A stretch of 64,000 nt of DNA from Cephalotus follicularis (lineage: Eukaryota > Streptophyta > Magnoliopsida > Oxalidales > Cephalotaceae). Positions within the stretch are counted from its first letter, which is position 1. Each line of letters starts with the position of its first letter. The notes under the pieces are model-generated. The model was not told the DNA's origin, did no database searches, and saw only the letters and a program-made list of their open reading frames with translations. The translations under genes were made by a program, and so were the position numbers. Of the stretch, positions 1-12,124 are shown piece after piece. The DNA lies in the NCBI GenBank assembly GCA_001972305.1, contig BDDD01000372.1, positions 211,237-275,236 of the forward strand. Reading direction: 5' to 3'.

Positions 1-1956
1 TAACTCTTTCTGTAAGTAGTATTTTCTCTTATTTTCTAACATAGAAATGATGTAATTAACTTCACTCTATTTTTAAGTAGTTCTTTTTGTAGGTAGTTAT
101 TTTCCTTAATTTTTCAATAAAAAGGCAATTATCATTCTGGTTAAATACACTCTAAAGAGGTAGTTGTTTTTTCTCCTTTAAACCCTAAAATAGTACGAAG
201 AAAATGAGTGTTTTATGTTTTTACTAATTTTTTGGGGTCAGAGTTTCTTGTTGCCAAAAATAATTTGTTGATGTTAAAATCTTTACTATTTTTTTTAGCA
301 AATGATGGATATAAGATACATACAAGAAATTATTTCAAATTTGAAAGTTAGCTTCATACTATCATGTGTCAAATTCCTTCTTGCCTCCTGCAATATCCAT
401 TTTAAATTTATTTATTTTTACCTTATATTTCTAAAAATATAAATGAATTTACCTTTACATAGATGACATCCTAAACCTATCATCTAATTGTATTTATCAT
501 CCGAAAAAAAAATATTTGCTTATGGTTACTTAACATTGAAAAATGATTAGCCTAAAACTTTCAATTTGTCAAGTAATCATTTGATATATTTTTCTATTAT
601 AAGCAATCTTTTCAAAATCGAACCTTATCTTGAACTGTAAATCCCAGATATTTAAATATATTTTTTTATTATAAATATTGTAAAAAAAATTATAATATTA
701 ACACATTATAACAATAATAAAACATTTCATAAAATTAATAATATTATTCTTGATTATTAAAAGAATTAACAATACTCTTTATGTTTGACCATATTTCATA
801 AATTTATAACAATAAAAACACTAAACTAAAATAGAATAGAATAGAATTTATAAATAAAAAATAAAACTAACATTAGTGAAAAATATATAATAATTAGAAT
901 CGTTAAATGACTTTATATACACACACGTTTGTGTGAGTGTGTGTGAGTATATATGTTGTTCTGAGTTAAAATATATATTTATTATATTTGCAATAATTTT
1001 ACGAGAATTGATGTCAACCTAATGTACAAACATTCAACTTAAACTTTGAGAATAAAATTCAAGTCTCATTAATTACAAAATTTTTTGCATATAAAAAAAA
1101 AAAAAAAAACTGACTCAATCCTAACCTGTTTTGATCATTTACAATTTTGGGAAATAACCAAACAACCAATTCTCAATTTTTTTTGGACAGACCGGTCAGT
1201 CCGATCCGGTTTTGGCAACATTCATCATATGATATTAAAATGATATTCATTGTGAATAATTTTTTTTTTTTCAAATTATTGAACCATAGTGGAAATAAAT
1301 AAATAAAATGATGCACTAAAAATTTATTCTAGTTGGTGTAAAGACAGAACAGCAGTAGGATGAGGATTTACTATCTTGCTGAACGTCGGGAAGATTCCAG
1401 TACCAAACATATAATTTTCATTCTGTTTGCAAGACCTACCTAAAAGTAAAGGAAAACCTCGGATGAAACTGATGTTTTCAATGTATCATGCACTCCACAA
1501 AGACAACAAAATAAAAAAGAATATAATTAAATTACAATAAGGCAAGGACACAACTCTCGGCCATATCTAGTGTGTATCGTTTTCATTCATCCTGTAAAAA
1601 TACGACTGATTTTCACCAAGGCTTCATGCTTCAGCTGGCCTACACAATCACAGATTTCCGCTTTATAAACTAAACATGTCCATTTCATTTCCAGCATTGT
1701 ACTGAGCCGCTAATATGACACTAGTAATTCTTTAACCTCTTTGTAGTAGGACTACATGTTTTGGAAACCAATAGAATAAATAAAAGCAGAAAAAGATTCA
1801 GTCGCCTATAACATTTATCTACAAGGAGAATAGTTAACAACAGGATCCAATGTTGCATTAAGTTAAATGGAATAAAAAATGGGGGATGTGGTGTAACCGT
1901 GTAAAATGTCATGTCAGTATCTCTGCAACTGGTTTTGAATTAAAGTCCATCAGCGA
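1..1956. other. AT-rich intergenic DNA, no gene seen
   Basis: About 1.95 kb downstream of the ERD7-like gene. I find no ORF with recognisable protein similarity, no RNA gene and no complete transposon. It is strongly AT-rich, with homopolymer runs, for example a long A run near 1087, and a short AC/GT-alternating stretch around 919-950. The last few hundred bases before 1957 would hold the 3' UTR of the minus-strand gene. Confidence 0.6.
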
Positions 1957-4900
1957 CTACTTGGATTTCTTGGCCTTGGATTTCTTAGCCTTCACCTCAG
2001 CTGCTGCAGCTTTCGCAGCGGACTTAGCCAGGGTGCTAGCTTTTAGAGAACTTTTGGGGTTAAGTGCCTTTCGGATCTTAAATGCAGCCCATGCAGTCCC
2101 CACAGCATGCCCAGCAGCACCAAGCCCTTGTTGTGTAGCCTCAGCTGCCTTTTCCCCATATCTGCAGAACAAACATCCTCTTACATTCACACTCAAATTT
2201 TGTAAACAAGCAAAATGACACATCATTGTTTTCATGTATCTCTATATTCACAACGATGAGGTTGGCGACAAAGCTACAACCCAGTTCCTTAGGACCAACA
2301 ACTAGAAGTTACAAAGAAAGAAGTTAGGGTTCACTGGCTGTCTCCGCAGACATTAACTTCTCACTTGAATGTGTTCCCAAAGTTCACTGCTGTATGAGTT
2401 AAGGTGTCCCTTCCTTGTCTTCATGCTTGATTAATTACTACCTTACCATCTAAGCAGTTGGTGAACTTTACCTGTGGGATACAAGCTCAGTCGTCACAGT
2501 AGATGATGTTGACATGACATTTCTTCCAGCTACTTCAACAGCATCACAGACCTTGTCTGTTAAAAAAAATGAGACACTAAAGTTAATATCATTTCAAAAC
2601 ATTTCTCTCCACTAAAATAAGGTTGAACAATAATGTGAATATCATTAATCAAAAACTGTCTATAAAGATCTGGTCATCAAAAGTTCATTGCTGCACAAAA
2701 TAGTTGGATAATGATCAAAATTACTGGAAAATTAAAATGCTGTAAAAGTAACAAGGACAATAAAATTAACAATCTTTTGTCACTCCTATCAATGAACAAA
2801 TACAAGCCTTGCGCATCTCAATTTAAATGGCAATCAAATTGAATTAACTTGATTAACACCATAACCAACTCAAAGAAAGCATCAACTTCATGTGAAGGGA
2901 TACCATGCTCTATTGTTGATTTCAAATGGACTGCTATGTACTTTGTCCTCCTTGTGTTCGGTTCCACTTCCTTCAACAATTCTGGTCTTTTCTCTTCTTT
3001 TCTTGATTCAGATCTTAGTTTTCTGTAGAGATTTTCGTTTTTGCTGTTTCCATTTGGCACTTCACTTCTATACATGGATTATGCTACCTGTCGGTGTCTT
3101 CTATACCTATGACTTAATGAAAGTCTCAACTCTATTTGTAAAAAATACATCTTCAAATGATATTGCATTACACGTTAATTCTTCAAAGATGAAAATTCAA
3201 CCTTTGTCTATGGATGATGATTCTATCCAAAGAAGCCAAATACGAGGTTGGGCTTTCTGAAATAAGCACAGAAGGAGACGGGAACAAGAATGGGATTCAA
3301 ATAAATCCTCAAAGTGGGGATGTGGATAAATATCCCACCCCCACCCCATTGCATTTATCCTGCCCATGAAGTTACTAAGAGAACCTTTATACAAATGAAA
3401 TTACAGGAAGAACCTCTCTTGTAGAGCCTACCCTGATATTATCACATTTGCTCTCTTTAGTCGTTACTCTTTAGCCACCAGACCCAAGAGAGGGATAAAA
3501 TGTGACACTGTGGTCTTGAAGAATTGGCAACAAGTAACTCGGAAAAGGGCCGATATCTAAATTCCAGCTTCAGACTGAATAAAAAAGTGGAATTGAAAAC
3601 AAACGCAAACAGTAAAGACTTTGAAGCAAGTCATGGAAAAACAAGTGGTCCACTCCAAATTCAGCCGTTTATTGAAGTTGTTGTTCTTCGCAAACTCCTC
3701 AAGCAGTACGAATGCCTTTTGATTCTTAAGGTGTTAAAAATAAACAAAGAGTTCCAATATCTACTTGCCACAACCTTTTTCTTCAATAGAACTCACGAAT
3801 ATTAAGATTATTATTTGTTCATGAATATTGTCAAATATGCTATTTGAAGCAGCGCTTTTATAATTTTTTGCACTACCATTATATGTACTTGTGTATAAAA
3901 GAGATCAGTAACACACACACACATATATATATGTATATAGAAGTATATAAAAGAGAAAATTGGGGAACAATTGACATACAAAAAATCAGTAGTAGAGATT
4001 GAAAGTAACAAATTCAGTAGCATAGGAATATGTTCTTTAGTGTGCATAGGATTGAAAAAATAGACATACTAAATCCATCTAGGGATGCAAGGACGATTTC
4101 CCCGGGCAAGAGTCCAAAAAATTTCTTGCCAACTTTTGAATTTGCAACTGAACTTGTGAAAAATCCAGAGACTTTGACTACCCCAGAGAGAACCCCATTT
4201 GCTACCTTTTCTGTCATCTTTGTCATCCTCTTAACCCTACATAAAGTCCAATCAAAACATTACAATGTAATAGTTCAAAATCAAGCCATGATGACCACAA
4301 GACATTATCAAAGTCTCCTTCCTAAAATCCACTGTCTTCCATCAAATTGTTAATGTTCATTTTAAGCATAGCCTTTAAGAATGGAATCCATTGTCATTAT
4401 AACACGGAAGACTATTCTCTATCTCATAATGGTTTCAAATCTTTTTTGCCAATTGCCAACTATGAATTGGTGCTGCCAGATTCATCCTATATTAAACAAT
4501 AAAAATTCCACAAGACATGGAAAAACGCCCCCAAGAACAAAATGACAATGATTACAAGATCATTGCATACCTCTTAATTCTCTTCAAAGTGTGGGGACTA
4601 ATCTCAGAATTCTCACCCTTACTGACCCTCTTCTTCATCACCTCATTCCCCCACTTCAAACGATCAACAGTAACATCCCCACACCACAAAATCCCCTTAA
4701 TGAGCTGCCCAGACCCCGCAGCAATCAACTTAGCCGCAGTCCCACTGTAATCCTCCACGTTAGGAGCCAATGTAGTCCAATACGCCGCGGACCTCTTCTC
4801 CATCATCTCCTTCTTATTCCCCTCCGATTTCAAATCCTCCGGGGACACATCCTTCTCCACCTTCCCATCCAATAACTCCTGCCCCTTCTGCTTATTGGAC

Positions 4901-5475
4901 ACCTTCTGCACAGAAAAACAGCTGTAATCGTTCAAAATCCGATCCAATTCCTCCAACAAATATTCCTGCCCTTTCGGCGCGATGGTCAATCCGTAATTTA
5001 ACATGGTATCAGAATCTAACGATTGTTTTGCATCTTTACCGTCGTCTTCGTCGGCGCCGGAATCGGGGATAGAAAAGAAATAATGAGAGTCGTCGATCTT
5101 GACGGCAGCTCCGTCCTTGGTTAAGGGCCATTGGATCTCGTGATTGACGCGGGCAAGGACGGCGACGACGTTTTGGTCCTGGACTAGGCGGAGGATGGAG
5201 AGATCGCCGCAAGCGAGCTCGACACTGTAGGATTTGTCGATGAGGTGGAGGATGGCGCCGGGCATCATGATGAGGACCTGTTCGGTAGCCTCCGGTGGGG
5301 CCGAGGGAGCGTCGTTGTTGGCGTAATTTTCGGGGAAGAGGTTATCGACGAGGTCTCGCATGTCCAGGGACGGGTACAAATTCGAAGAGGTGGGTGAGGG
5401 TGAGGGTTGGTTAGGGTTTGATTGGAGGACTTCGGGGTAGAGAGAGGGTTTCTGGTTAGGGTTTTGAGACGCCAT
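1957..5475 (-). CDS. ERD7: ERD7-like senescence/dehydration-associated protein, 4 exons, 450 aa
   Basis: Exons on the minus strand: 4571-5475, 4070-4227, 2472-2556 and 1957-2161. All junctions are GT-AG and the summed length is 1353 nt, giving 450 codons plus a TAG stop. The N-terminal third is proline/serine-rich, followed by a conserved segment around VLIMMPGAILHLIDKSYSVE that is typical of plant ERD7 proteins. The C-terminal half is the plant senescence/spartin-like domain, with GTAAKLIAAGSGQLIKGI, TEKVANGVLSGVVKVSGFF and LLPGEIVLASLDGF in order. The protein ends in an alanine/lysine-rich tail (AKKSKAKKSK). The family is induced by drought, cold and ageing. ERD7 proteins are reported to bind membrane lipids and, for some relatives, lipid droplets; they have no known enzymatic activity. 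The start is the first ATG of a long open exon, just upstream of an AT-rich promoter region. No breaks are seen, so it looks functional. Confidence 0.93.
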
Positions 5476-6540
5476 TGATTAATTGAAAGAAGATTTTTAG
5501 TGAAGATAAATGTACGTGTAATTGTTTCTTCTGTTGTTGCTCATGGGAAACAACGACAACACGGCCGCGTATTGGACAACGTTTTAACTGTCTTGGGAGT
5601 TGGAAGTCGTTGGTTGTAATTCATTTCCCTCGCACATGTAGGTTTCTCCACTGAATTTTCATACTTTTGTATATATCAAATTTTTTTTGATACTTTTGCT
5701 CTTAATTTTACGGTTCTACTACCTTTTTGAAAATGGAATTCATTTAAGCCCTTGTTGTTGTATTTTTTTTACATAACCCAATCTACATCTTTCGATGCAT
5801 CTTGTATTTAAATATGTAATTTAAATTCAATATCAATGTTCCATTCCCTCTCTTTTTCCAATAAGACTACTTATGCACCATTAAAAACTCATTATGAGAA
5901 TGCAAATTAAGGATATAAATCTTCAATTGAATGTCAAGTTCTATAAATTCTATTTTAGGAAACTCATAAGAACAAAATTGAACAAGACGAATTAACTTAT
6001 GTTTATCATAAGTGTTAGTATATACTACTTGTCTCATATCGATTAAATATAAAGGGTCTATCTAATATAATTATTATAAGACTTTTCCTCTTCGTAAACA
6101 TGTTTTTGGAATTAAATAAAATCTTAACATGATATCAATGTGTGGCAGACCCAAACATTTTTCATTAAACCGTTAAATTAAATGTTTTATATGTATAGAT
6201 TTAACATATCAAATTTCAAATTATAACTATTTCGTCTTTTCTTAAAAAAATCCAACCTTATTTATAATTTTTTCATTTAGTATCCAAATGGATTAATCAA
6301 ATTTATATGCATAGATCTACGTATCAAATTTCAATTAAAAATCTCTAACTATTTCGTTTTTTCTTAAAAAATTCAACCATTTATAATTTTCTCGTTTAAT
6401 ATCAAAATGGCTTAAAATTTGATATGCATACTTTATATAAATAGAACATCTATCCAATGGTTCAATTGATAAAATATGATAGTAGGTTCAGTGATATATA
6501 ACTTATATAGTAAAAAAAAAAATCCAATAGTAAAAAAAAA
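5476..6540. other. ERD7-like gene 5' flank and AT-rich spacer
   Basis: This stretch holds the presumed promoter and 5' UTR of the minus-strand ERD7-like gene, then AT-rich DNA without coding signal. An imperfect tandem duplication lies at about 6190-6410, with two copies of a roughly 120-bp unit containing the stem ATCAAATTTCAA and, further on, CTATTTCGT. The neighbouring phrase ACCGTTAAAT also occurs near 29205 and 29308, so it is a dispersed repeat. Confidence 0.5.
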
Positions 6541-6629
6541 AAAACATATTTAAACTCAACTCTTTTGCTCACATTTTTTTACCTCTTACCCTTCCCTTCA
6601 CCGTTCCTCACTTTCCTAATGCAAAAAAC

Positions 6630-6673
6630 GATAAAACCTAATCATAAACAAGTTAAGTTAATATAGAGCGATT
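6630..6673 (+). repeat. Left copy of a 44-bp inverted repeat flanking a split Mutator/FAR1-like element
   Basis: The segment matches the reverse complement of 24195-24238 at about 41 of 44 positions. Both copies contain AATATAGAGCGATT and CCTAATCATAAA, or their complement. The similarity continues weakly inward around the complement of TTCACATTAA. A related stretch of about 85 bp, with TTGCATTAGGAAAGTGAG, occurs again near 28650. I read this as one terminal inverted repeat of a DNA transposon whose middle is now occupied by retrotransposon A. The outer boundary and target duplication were not resolved. Confidence 0.5.
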
Positions 6674-7350
6674 TAGGCCTTTGGTTTATGTTATTAAGGA
6701 CATTAATGTGATGGAAAATGAGAGAAATGTTGGAAGGCCTTGAATCTGCATATGCTAGGAAGTTTGTTTGTGAGGCTTCCAAAATGTAAGAATTCATGTC
6801 CGCATGTGAAATAGCTTCTTCTAGTGTTGACGATACTTTGACTTGTTTTCCCTTTTTTGGTGCTTTCATTTTTTCTTGTCTTCTCCATACATTTGTTAAT
6901 TGTAGACTTTGTTGGTTGACGACCAACATTTCGAGTTGAAATAGAATAAAGAATTTTTTTCACGTTCTTCAGGTTTCACACATAACTCCTCCATGGGATC
7001 ACAACTACCATCAATAATTTAAAAGTTTGAAGTAGGAAGACTACTCCCGTAATCACTTAGAATTTTCTTTGCATTCTCCTTATATGAGATAAAACATTCA
7101 TGGAGCATATTGCACAATTTGTCAGAAATCACTGCAAAGTCTGAAACATCATCAAAGTGTTTATGTAGTTCATTATACCGTTGTGCTTATAGATTATCAA
7201 GACAATCATCATATTCTACCTTAAGTGTAGTGTGACGCCTTCTTAAATCTTTCTCCACCGCAGTAAAATATACTTAGCTGGGGCATATCTAACTCTCGCA
7301 TCCTCATCCGATTGAATCTCCTCATCAATCATAGTAGGGTCTTCCATTGC
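6642..7350 (-). pseudogene. FAR1/FHY3-type (Mutator-like) transposase C-terminal remnant
   Basis: Read on the minus strand from an ATG at about 7348, the region gives YAPAKYILLRWRK. After a 1-nt frameshift it continues with LRRRHTTLKVEYDD, AQRYNELHKHF and ISDKLCNMLHECF. KYIL-RWRKD followed by an AQRY-L helix is the usual C-terminal end of FAR1/FHY3-related and Mutator-like transposases, just after the SWIM zinc finger. Further down comes a basic linker (NVGRQPTKS). The SWIM and transposase core are absent, there is at least one in-frame stop after DNL, and the reading frame changes. The remnant lies just inside the left inverted repeat, so it fits a decayed, internally deleted MULE. A truncated FAR1-related host gene is possible but less likely here. 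Confidence 0.55.
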
Positions 7351-7811
7351 TAACATAATGAGGAAAAAAATATTATTCAGTGTATAAGATAACGATTATT
7401 TCTTTTTCTACATTTATGCAAAATATAACGTAATCGTCACTCTAAGAGAGCAATATTCAAGGAACGTGAAAATGGAGGGACACCAGTGACTTTGGTGGAT
7501 TAACCACAAATACTATATCGTTAATCGTTATGCTTGCTTCTGCCATATTTGTAGCAAGAAACGCTTTTGATTTCTCAAATATGAGTTTCTTCATAAAATA
7601 TTTATGTAATTATGCATGATCACTTGTAAGTGATGATATTTAGTTAAGAGGAAAAACCAAAAAAAAAAAACATTCTAATTACTATAGATAATCAATAACT
7701 AGATGAAGATTATTCTAATTACTCTAGTAATCAGTAGCCGGAAGTCTATCTTCATCAGATTATTTAGGTCCCCTAAAAGAAACATTTTGAATGATCCTAT
7801 TACTTTGTAAC

Positions 7812-8288
7812 TGTTGATGCTGAAATCAACTTCACAGCAGTCCTCCACGTGTGGAGGTTTGATTTATTAGGGAAAATCATTGAATGTTCCGAAGAAGATA
7901 TTGGATTTGTGTTCTTTAGTCTTCCCTGCACAAACAAAAAGCAATCTATCGAAAGTCCAGGAGGTTTTTCTCCCGAAGAAACTCTGATGCTTAAGTCAGT
8001 TAATTGCAGAGAAAACAGTATGAGTATATGACAAATTGCTCAACCCTCCCTCAGTCTTTTTTGGGAGTATTTATAGCCTTACTTGGCCATAACGTCTCTG
8101 AACTACTAGCATTAAGGAGGAGGTTACTGGTCCCTTGAAAATGGCCAGGATTCCAGGCCATTTCTTCATTATGGGGTGGAAGCATTTTCTCCCCCATAAT
8201 AACCACGAATTTGGACGTTTTGCCCGTATTTTGTGGATTTATTGACACGTGTCAGTGCCTTAATATGACATGGATTTTTCCCATATCA
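7812..8288 (-). repeat. 3' LTR of element A
   Basis: A 477-bp repeat, read on the plus strand from TGTTGATGCTG to CCATATCA. It pairs with 22958-23425 and is next to the target duplication GTAAC at 7807-7811. The polypurine tract of the minus-strand element abuts its inner edge at 8289. A copy-specific indel near 8083-8090 (TTGGCCA) is missing from the partner LTR. Confidence 0.9.
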
Positions 8289-8313
8289 TATGTCCCCCTG
8301 GTCTTCCTTTTCT
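8289..8313 (-). other. Polypurine tract of element A
   Basis: On the minus strand the sequence is purine-rich with AGGAAGACCAGGGGGACATA directly abutting the 3' LTR start TGATATGGG. This is the usual primer site for plus-strand DNA synthesis in LTR retrotransposons. Elements B (53851-53875) and C (57929-57955) have matching tracts in the same position. Confidence 0.8.
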
Positions 8314-8790
8314 GCACTTTGCAGAGGAGGAGGAGCATTAGTATATATGGTGGTCTTGCTTTGGATAGACCTTTAGTACTTAATTAGGCCTGTTTTGGCT
8401 TATGGGATTTACTTTTTTGCCCAATTCTGGCATTAAATATAGCATGGCTGGAAGGCCGTGGCTCCCACCCCTGTCTCTTCATTTACCGGGCACAATTTTT
8501 TCGTTTTCCACATCTGATTGATGGGATGATCTAGGTCGCTTGATTTCGTAGAGATCGTATGGTCTGGAATCAACCAAAATCCTTTTAGAAAGCTTTTTCT
8601 TCTTTGAGAAGTTTCCTTACTCTGATCTTCTTCAAATTACAAAGCTCTTCTTTCTACAAAGCTCTTCGATCTTCCAGTTTTTTAATAAACTTTTCTTCAA
8701 ATCTCCTCTTGCGAAATCTCAGGTGAGTTGTTCTTTCTTATTTTCTTTGCAAACTGAACAAGACGTCTCTTGGGTTTTTCTCAGCTTCTC

Positions 8791-8794
<4 letters not shown>

Positions 8795-8851
<57 letters not shown>
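8795..8851. repeat. (CT)n microsatellite upstream of the antisense ORF of element A
   Basis: About 57 bp of near-perfect CT repeat sits four bases before the ATG at 8856. On the transcribed strand of the antisense ORF it would be a pyrimidine-rich leader. Elements B and C lack such a long run here, so it probably expanded after insertion. Confidence 0.9.
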
Positions 8852-8853
<2 letters not shown>

Positions 8854-8855
8854 TC

Positions 8856-11131
8856 ATGAGTTTCCAGATGGCCAAAGTTAAGCAAACCTCCAGACTAGCT
8901 ACCCTAGCTGAAATACGCCGTATAACTGAAGCGGTGACAGTTGTCGATCGTCCTCTTGGCTCAGAGGATGCCATGGATGCTGTCGCAGTGGGCGGTCCTA
9001 AGGTCGCCTCTCCCGGAGCTAGGACCCAAGTCTTTAGGACTCACTTCGATAAAAGCGTGCTTCTTCATGAAAAAATGGAGAAGTTGGCTAAAAAATACTA
9101 CTTCCCCAGAGGCTTGACGAGATCCATTCCCCGAGATCCCAAGGAGGCCACATATAGCAGACTTGGCCTCTTCGTGGTTTTTGAGGATGCTCTCTCACAT
9201 GGTCTGAGACTTCCTGTACACCCCTTCGCTATTACGGTTTTGAGGAGTTTCCAACTTCATCCCCCACTCCTTCAAGCGCAGTCCTGGACCTTCATAATGG
9301 GCTTCTTGGTGAAATGTTTGGAAGCAAAGGTGACACAGACGGTGGGGCTGTTCAAGGAGTTTCATGTCCTCACTGCATCTCCTGGCAAGCACGGGTACTA
9401 TTTGAAGTCACGCACTGGTCTGACCAAGAAACTTTTGGTGGATCTTACAAAATCCACCAAGAACTGAAGGAAGAGGTACTTCCTTATTAGGAACTTCCCT
9501 AGCTTCAGTCCCTCCCATTGGTGTGATTCATTGGATACCCAGCGCCTTAACTAGAGACCAACTTTATCTGGGGTAGAGAAGGCAGACCTTGTAAAACTAT
9601 CAGCGCTGGAGTTCGAGGAGGTGAATTTTACCATAACTGAGGACCGTCTGCGTAGCGTTGGGCTGAGTATGTCCCGAGGTCATAGAGACGTCTTGGACAA
9701 TGCAGACGAGATCCCAGTGGGGATTGAGAGAGAGGGAGTTCAAGGTAGAAGAGAAGAAACTAGAGCTGCGCCTGTTAACGAGGGGGAAAACTGTATTAAG
9801 CCTTCGTCTCCTCCTCTGCTTGTAATTTCTTCGCTCTGTTTATTCTTTACTTTTTGAAATTCATGCTTTTAACTTAGATTTTATTGTTCTCTGCAGTAAT
9901 GGATTCTCGGTGTTCTTTCAGAGATGTCCTGCAAGCTAACAGGGAGAAAGAGCAAGGGGCTGCCGATAAGGCAAGGCAGAGAGCCTTGAGGGAAGCCGCT
10001 GCGGCTGCTAAGAAAAAAGCAGAGAAGGAGGCCGATGCGGCTATGAAGATGAGGTCTGACTGTGGCGAGCGGGATATGGAGGATCTGCCCCTTTCTGCTC
10101 TGCCCGTCCCTCCATCCAAGAAACAAAAGAAGGCAATAGGTGGAGAAGGCTCTTCTTAGGATCAAACTGATGTTCCCCCGGTGGTGAGTTCTGGGGATCC
10201 CATCCGCCTTAGTGAGCCTAGGGACATCGACCGAATGGAGGAACAGCTTGAGGCGATGTGCAGCTCTGGTCTGGACTTGAATGCCGCAGGGGCGACTTTT
10301 GAGCTCAGTAGGTTGTGCTTCTTTCCCTCTGACCTAAACACTAGAAATGGCTGGTCCCATGACCAGCTATGGAATCACTGTGTTAGAAGAAGTATTAGGG
10401 TATGCGACTTCTTCATCTTTTTCTTTTTAGATACAATTTTTGCTCTTCCTTTGACTCTGGTCTTTCTTCGGCGGGCTCTGAATGATATCTAACTAATAAT
10501 GGACAACTCCAAAGCTGACCATGAACTTATCAACCAGCTTCACAAAGAGATCATAGAGCTCAAGCAGGCAGCTAATTCGGCCCACGCCCAGCTGGAAGAG
10601 GTTCTTGGGGCCCAAGAGTCAGTTCTGGAGGAGAAAAGACAGGCCCTTGAAGCTTTGGAAAAGGAGAAGAAGGACAGATAGACAGTCATCCGAAGTAATA
10701 TGAGACTTTGTGATACGCTGCAGGCTACTGAATAGAGGTTCTCTAGGATCCAAGAAAGAGAAGTTTCTCGGGTTCAAGAAGCGGTTGATAAAGCCCTTAT
10801 GGAGTTCAAAACTTTGGCTGAATTCCAAGCATCAATAGAAAGCGTCATGGAGGACTATAAGACTTCTCCAGCTTATATGGAGGAGTTCTTCAAGGAGCCT
10901 GCGCGCTACTTCGGTCGGGGTTTCTACACTTTCCATAACTGGGTGGCTGCTCTTTATCTGGAGGTTCCTTTGGCTCCTATTATTTATTATGAGTCCGCGG
11001 AAGCCTTCGATTTTTTTCCCGAGGGGATCAAGGCGGAAAAAGAGAAAGCTAGCCTCGCCCTGGAGGAGGAAATGTTACAGAGGGAAGAGCACCCAAGTGC
11101 GATTGTCTTGTACTCTGGACCACCTGCATAA
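8856..11131 (+). pseudogene. Antisense ORF (aORF) of element A, putative gypsy-type transposon domain, three exons, broken
   Basis: This gene runs opposite to gag-pol of its own element. Exon 1 (from ATG 8856, with a second ATG at 8868) encodes the conserved block seen in B and C: KYYFPRGLTRSIPRDPKEA, a FVVFEDALSHGLRLP segment and LFKEFHVLTASP. It matches the Pfam family known as putative gypsy-type transposon (PF04195-like). In-frame stops occur near 9465 (a TGG-type position now TGA) and near 9550. Exon 2 begins after an acceptor CAG near 9896 with a basic alanine/lysine-rich stretch and has a stop near 10157. Exon 3, after about 10470, is a coiled coil rich in glutamate and lysine, then the conserved YFGRGFYTFHNWVA motif, ending at 11131. 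Several stops sit where C-to-T changes would produce them. The function of the family protein is unknown. Confidence 0.75.
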
Positions 11132-12124
11132 GCTATCTTTGCTCCTCAACCCGTGGATTTTAAAGAGCCTTCTTCTTCTTTTGTACATAATGTCCCTTCG
11201 GAGGATAAAGATGCTTAGATTTTCTTTTGTACACTTGTGTAATTTTTACCCTTTAGTAATAAAACTTGACTTTTGCTTCATTTGGGCTTTTACAATTCCC
11301 TTAGGAAATTTCACTTAGTCTATCAAGTTCTTATGTGTTCGTAAATCAAGATTTGTTTCTGGTCTGAAAAGTTCTTATGTGTTTGCAGACCAGTATTTCG
11401 TACTGTTCTGATACTTTTTAGACCAGGTAGACTGAGCTTTCTAGCCCCCATGGGGGCACTTATATCAAAGCGCTCAGTCAACGAACTTGATCTTTGTGAG
11501 TTCTTATGAGTTTGCAGATCAAGATATGATTTAGGTCAGGTCTGACAAGTTCTTATGGGTTTACCGACCAGCATTCGCTCTCGGGGGAGTCTTCTTTGAT
11601 TGCTCCCGTGGGAGTCTTCTATAATTGCTCCCTTAAGAGTCTTTCGAATGAGCTTGTATTAAAGCTTTAATCTGCTCAAGACTTGCTATGATTTCTCCCT
11701 TAGGAGTCTTCTAGGATTTCTCCCTTAGGAGTCTTCTAGGATTACTCCATTATGAGTCTTTTGTTGTCGAAGTGTTGAAGGGTGTTCATTGAATCATCCT
11801 TGTCTGAGTGCTCCCATGGGAGTCTTCTCTGCTGGCTCCCTTAGGATTCTGCTCTGACTGGAGACATTAGTCTGCCTTAGACTTTAGTCTGCTCCAAACT
11901 TTAGTCTGCTCGAGACTGGGAGAGTTCAGGTCCTGTATCAAGGCCTTGCTCCGATAAGCTTGTATTAAAGCTTTTATTGAGGAAATTGTTGAAGGCTGTT
12001 CAGAGGTTTTAAGGACGTGAACATTGGACCTCTTATCCCTTGCAAACTTGGAACTAACTGTTGAGTTTAAAAGAAAAATCATCTTTATTGATATGTCTTG
12101 AAGACTTGTACATTTTTTCAAACT
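11132..12124. repeat. Spacer between converging genes of element A, with CTCCC..GGGAGTCTTC tandem repeats
   Basis: This non-coding stretch lies between the 3' end of the antisense ORF and the 3' end of integrase. From about 11581 to 11870 a degenerate repeat of GCTCCC(A/G)T(G)GGAGTCTTCT type recurs some eight times. Upstream, GTTCTTATG(T/G)GTTTGCAGA repeats around 11320-11530. At 11995-12051 lies a block (GGCTGTTCAGAGGTTTT ... CTTGCAAACTTGG) that is also present in B and C. Equivalent arrays occur in B (50161-50273) and C (62707-62860). Confidence 0.7.

Noticed and set aside
2818..3075. Possible small gene in the ERD7-like gene region
   Set aside because: It lies in an intron of the ERD7-like gene, with no recognisable domain and ordinary AT-rich intron composition.
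8789..8974. Minus-strand ORF with a long Arg-Glu repeat
   Set aside because: It is the translation of the (CT)n microsatellite and antisense to a recognisable family protein.
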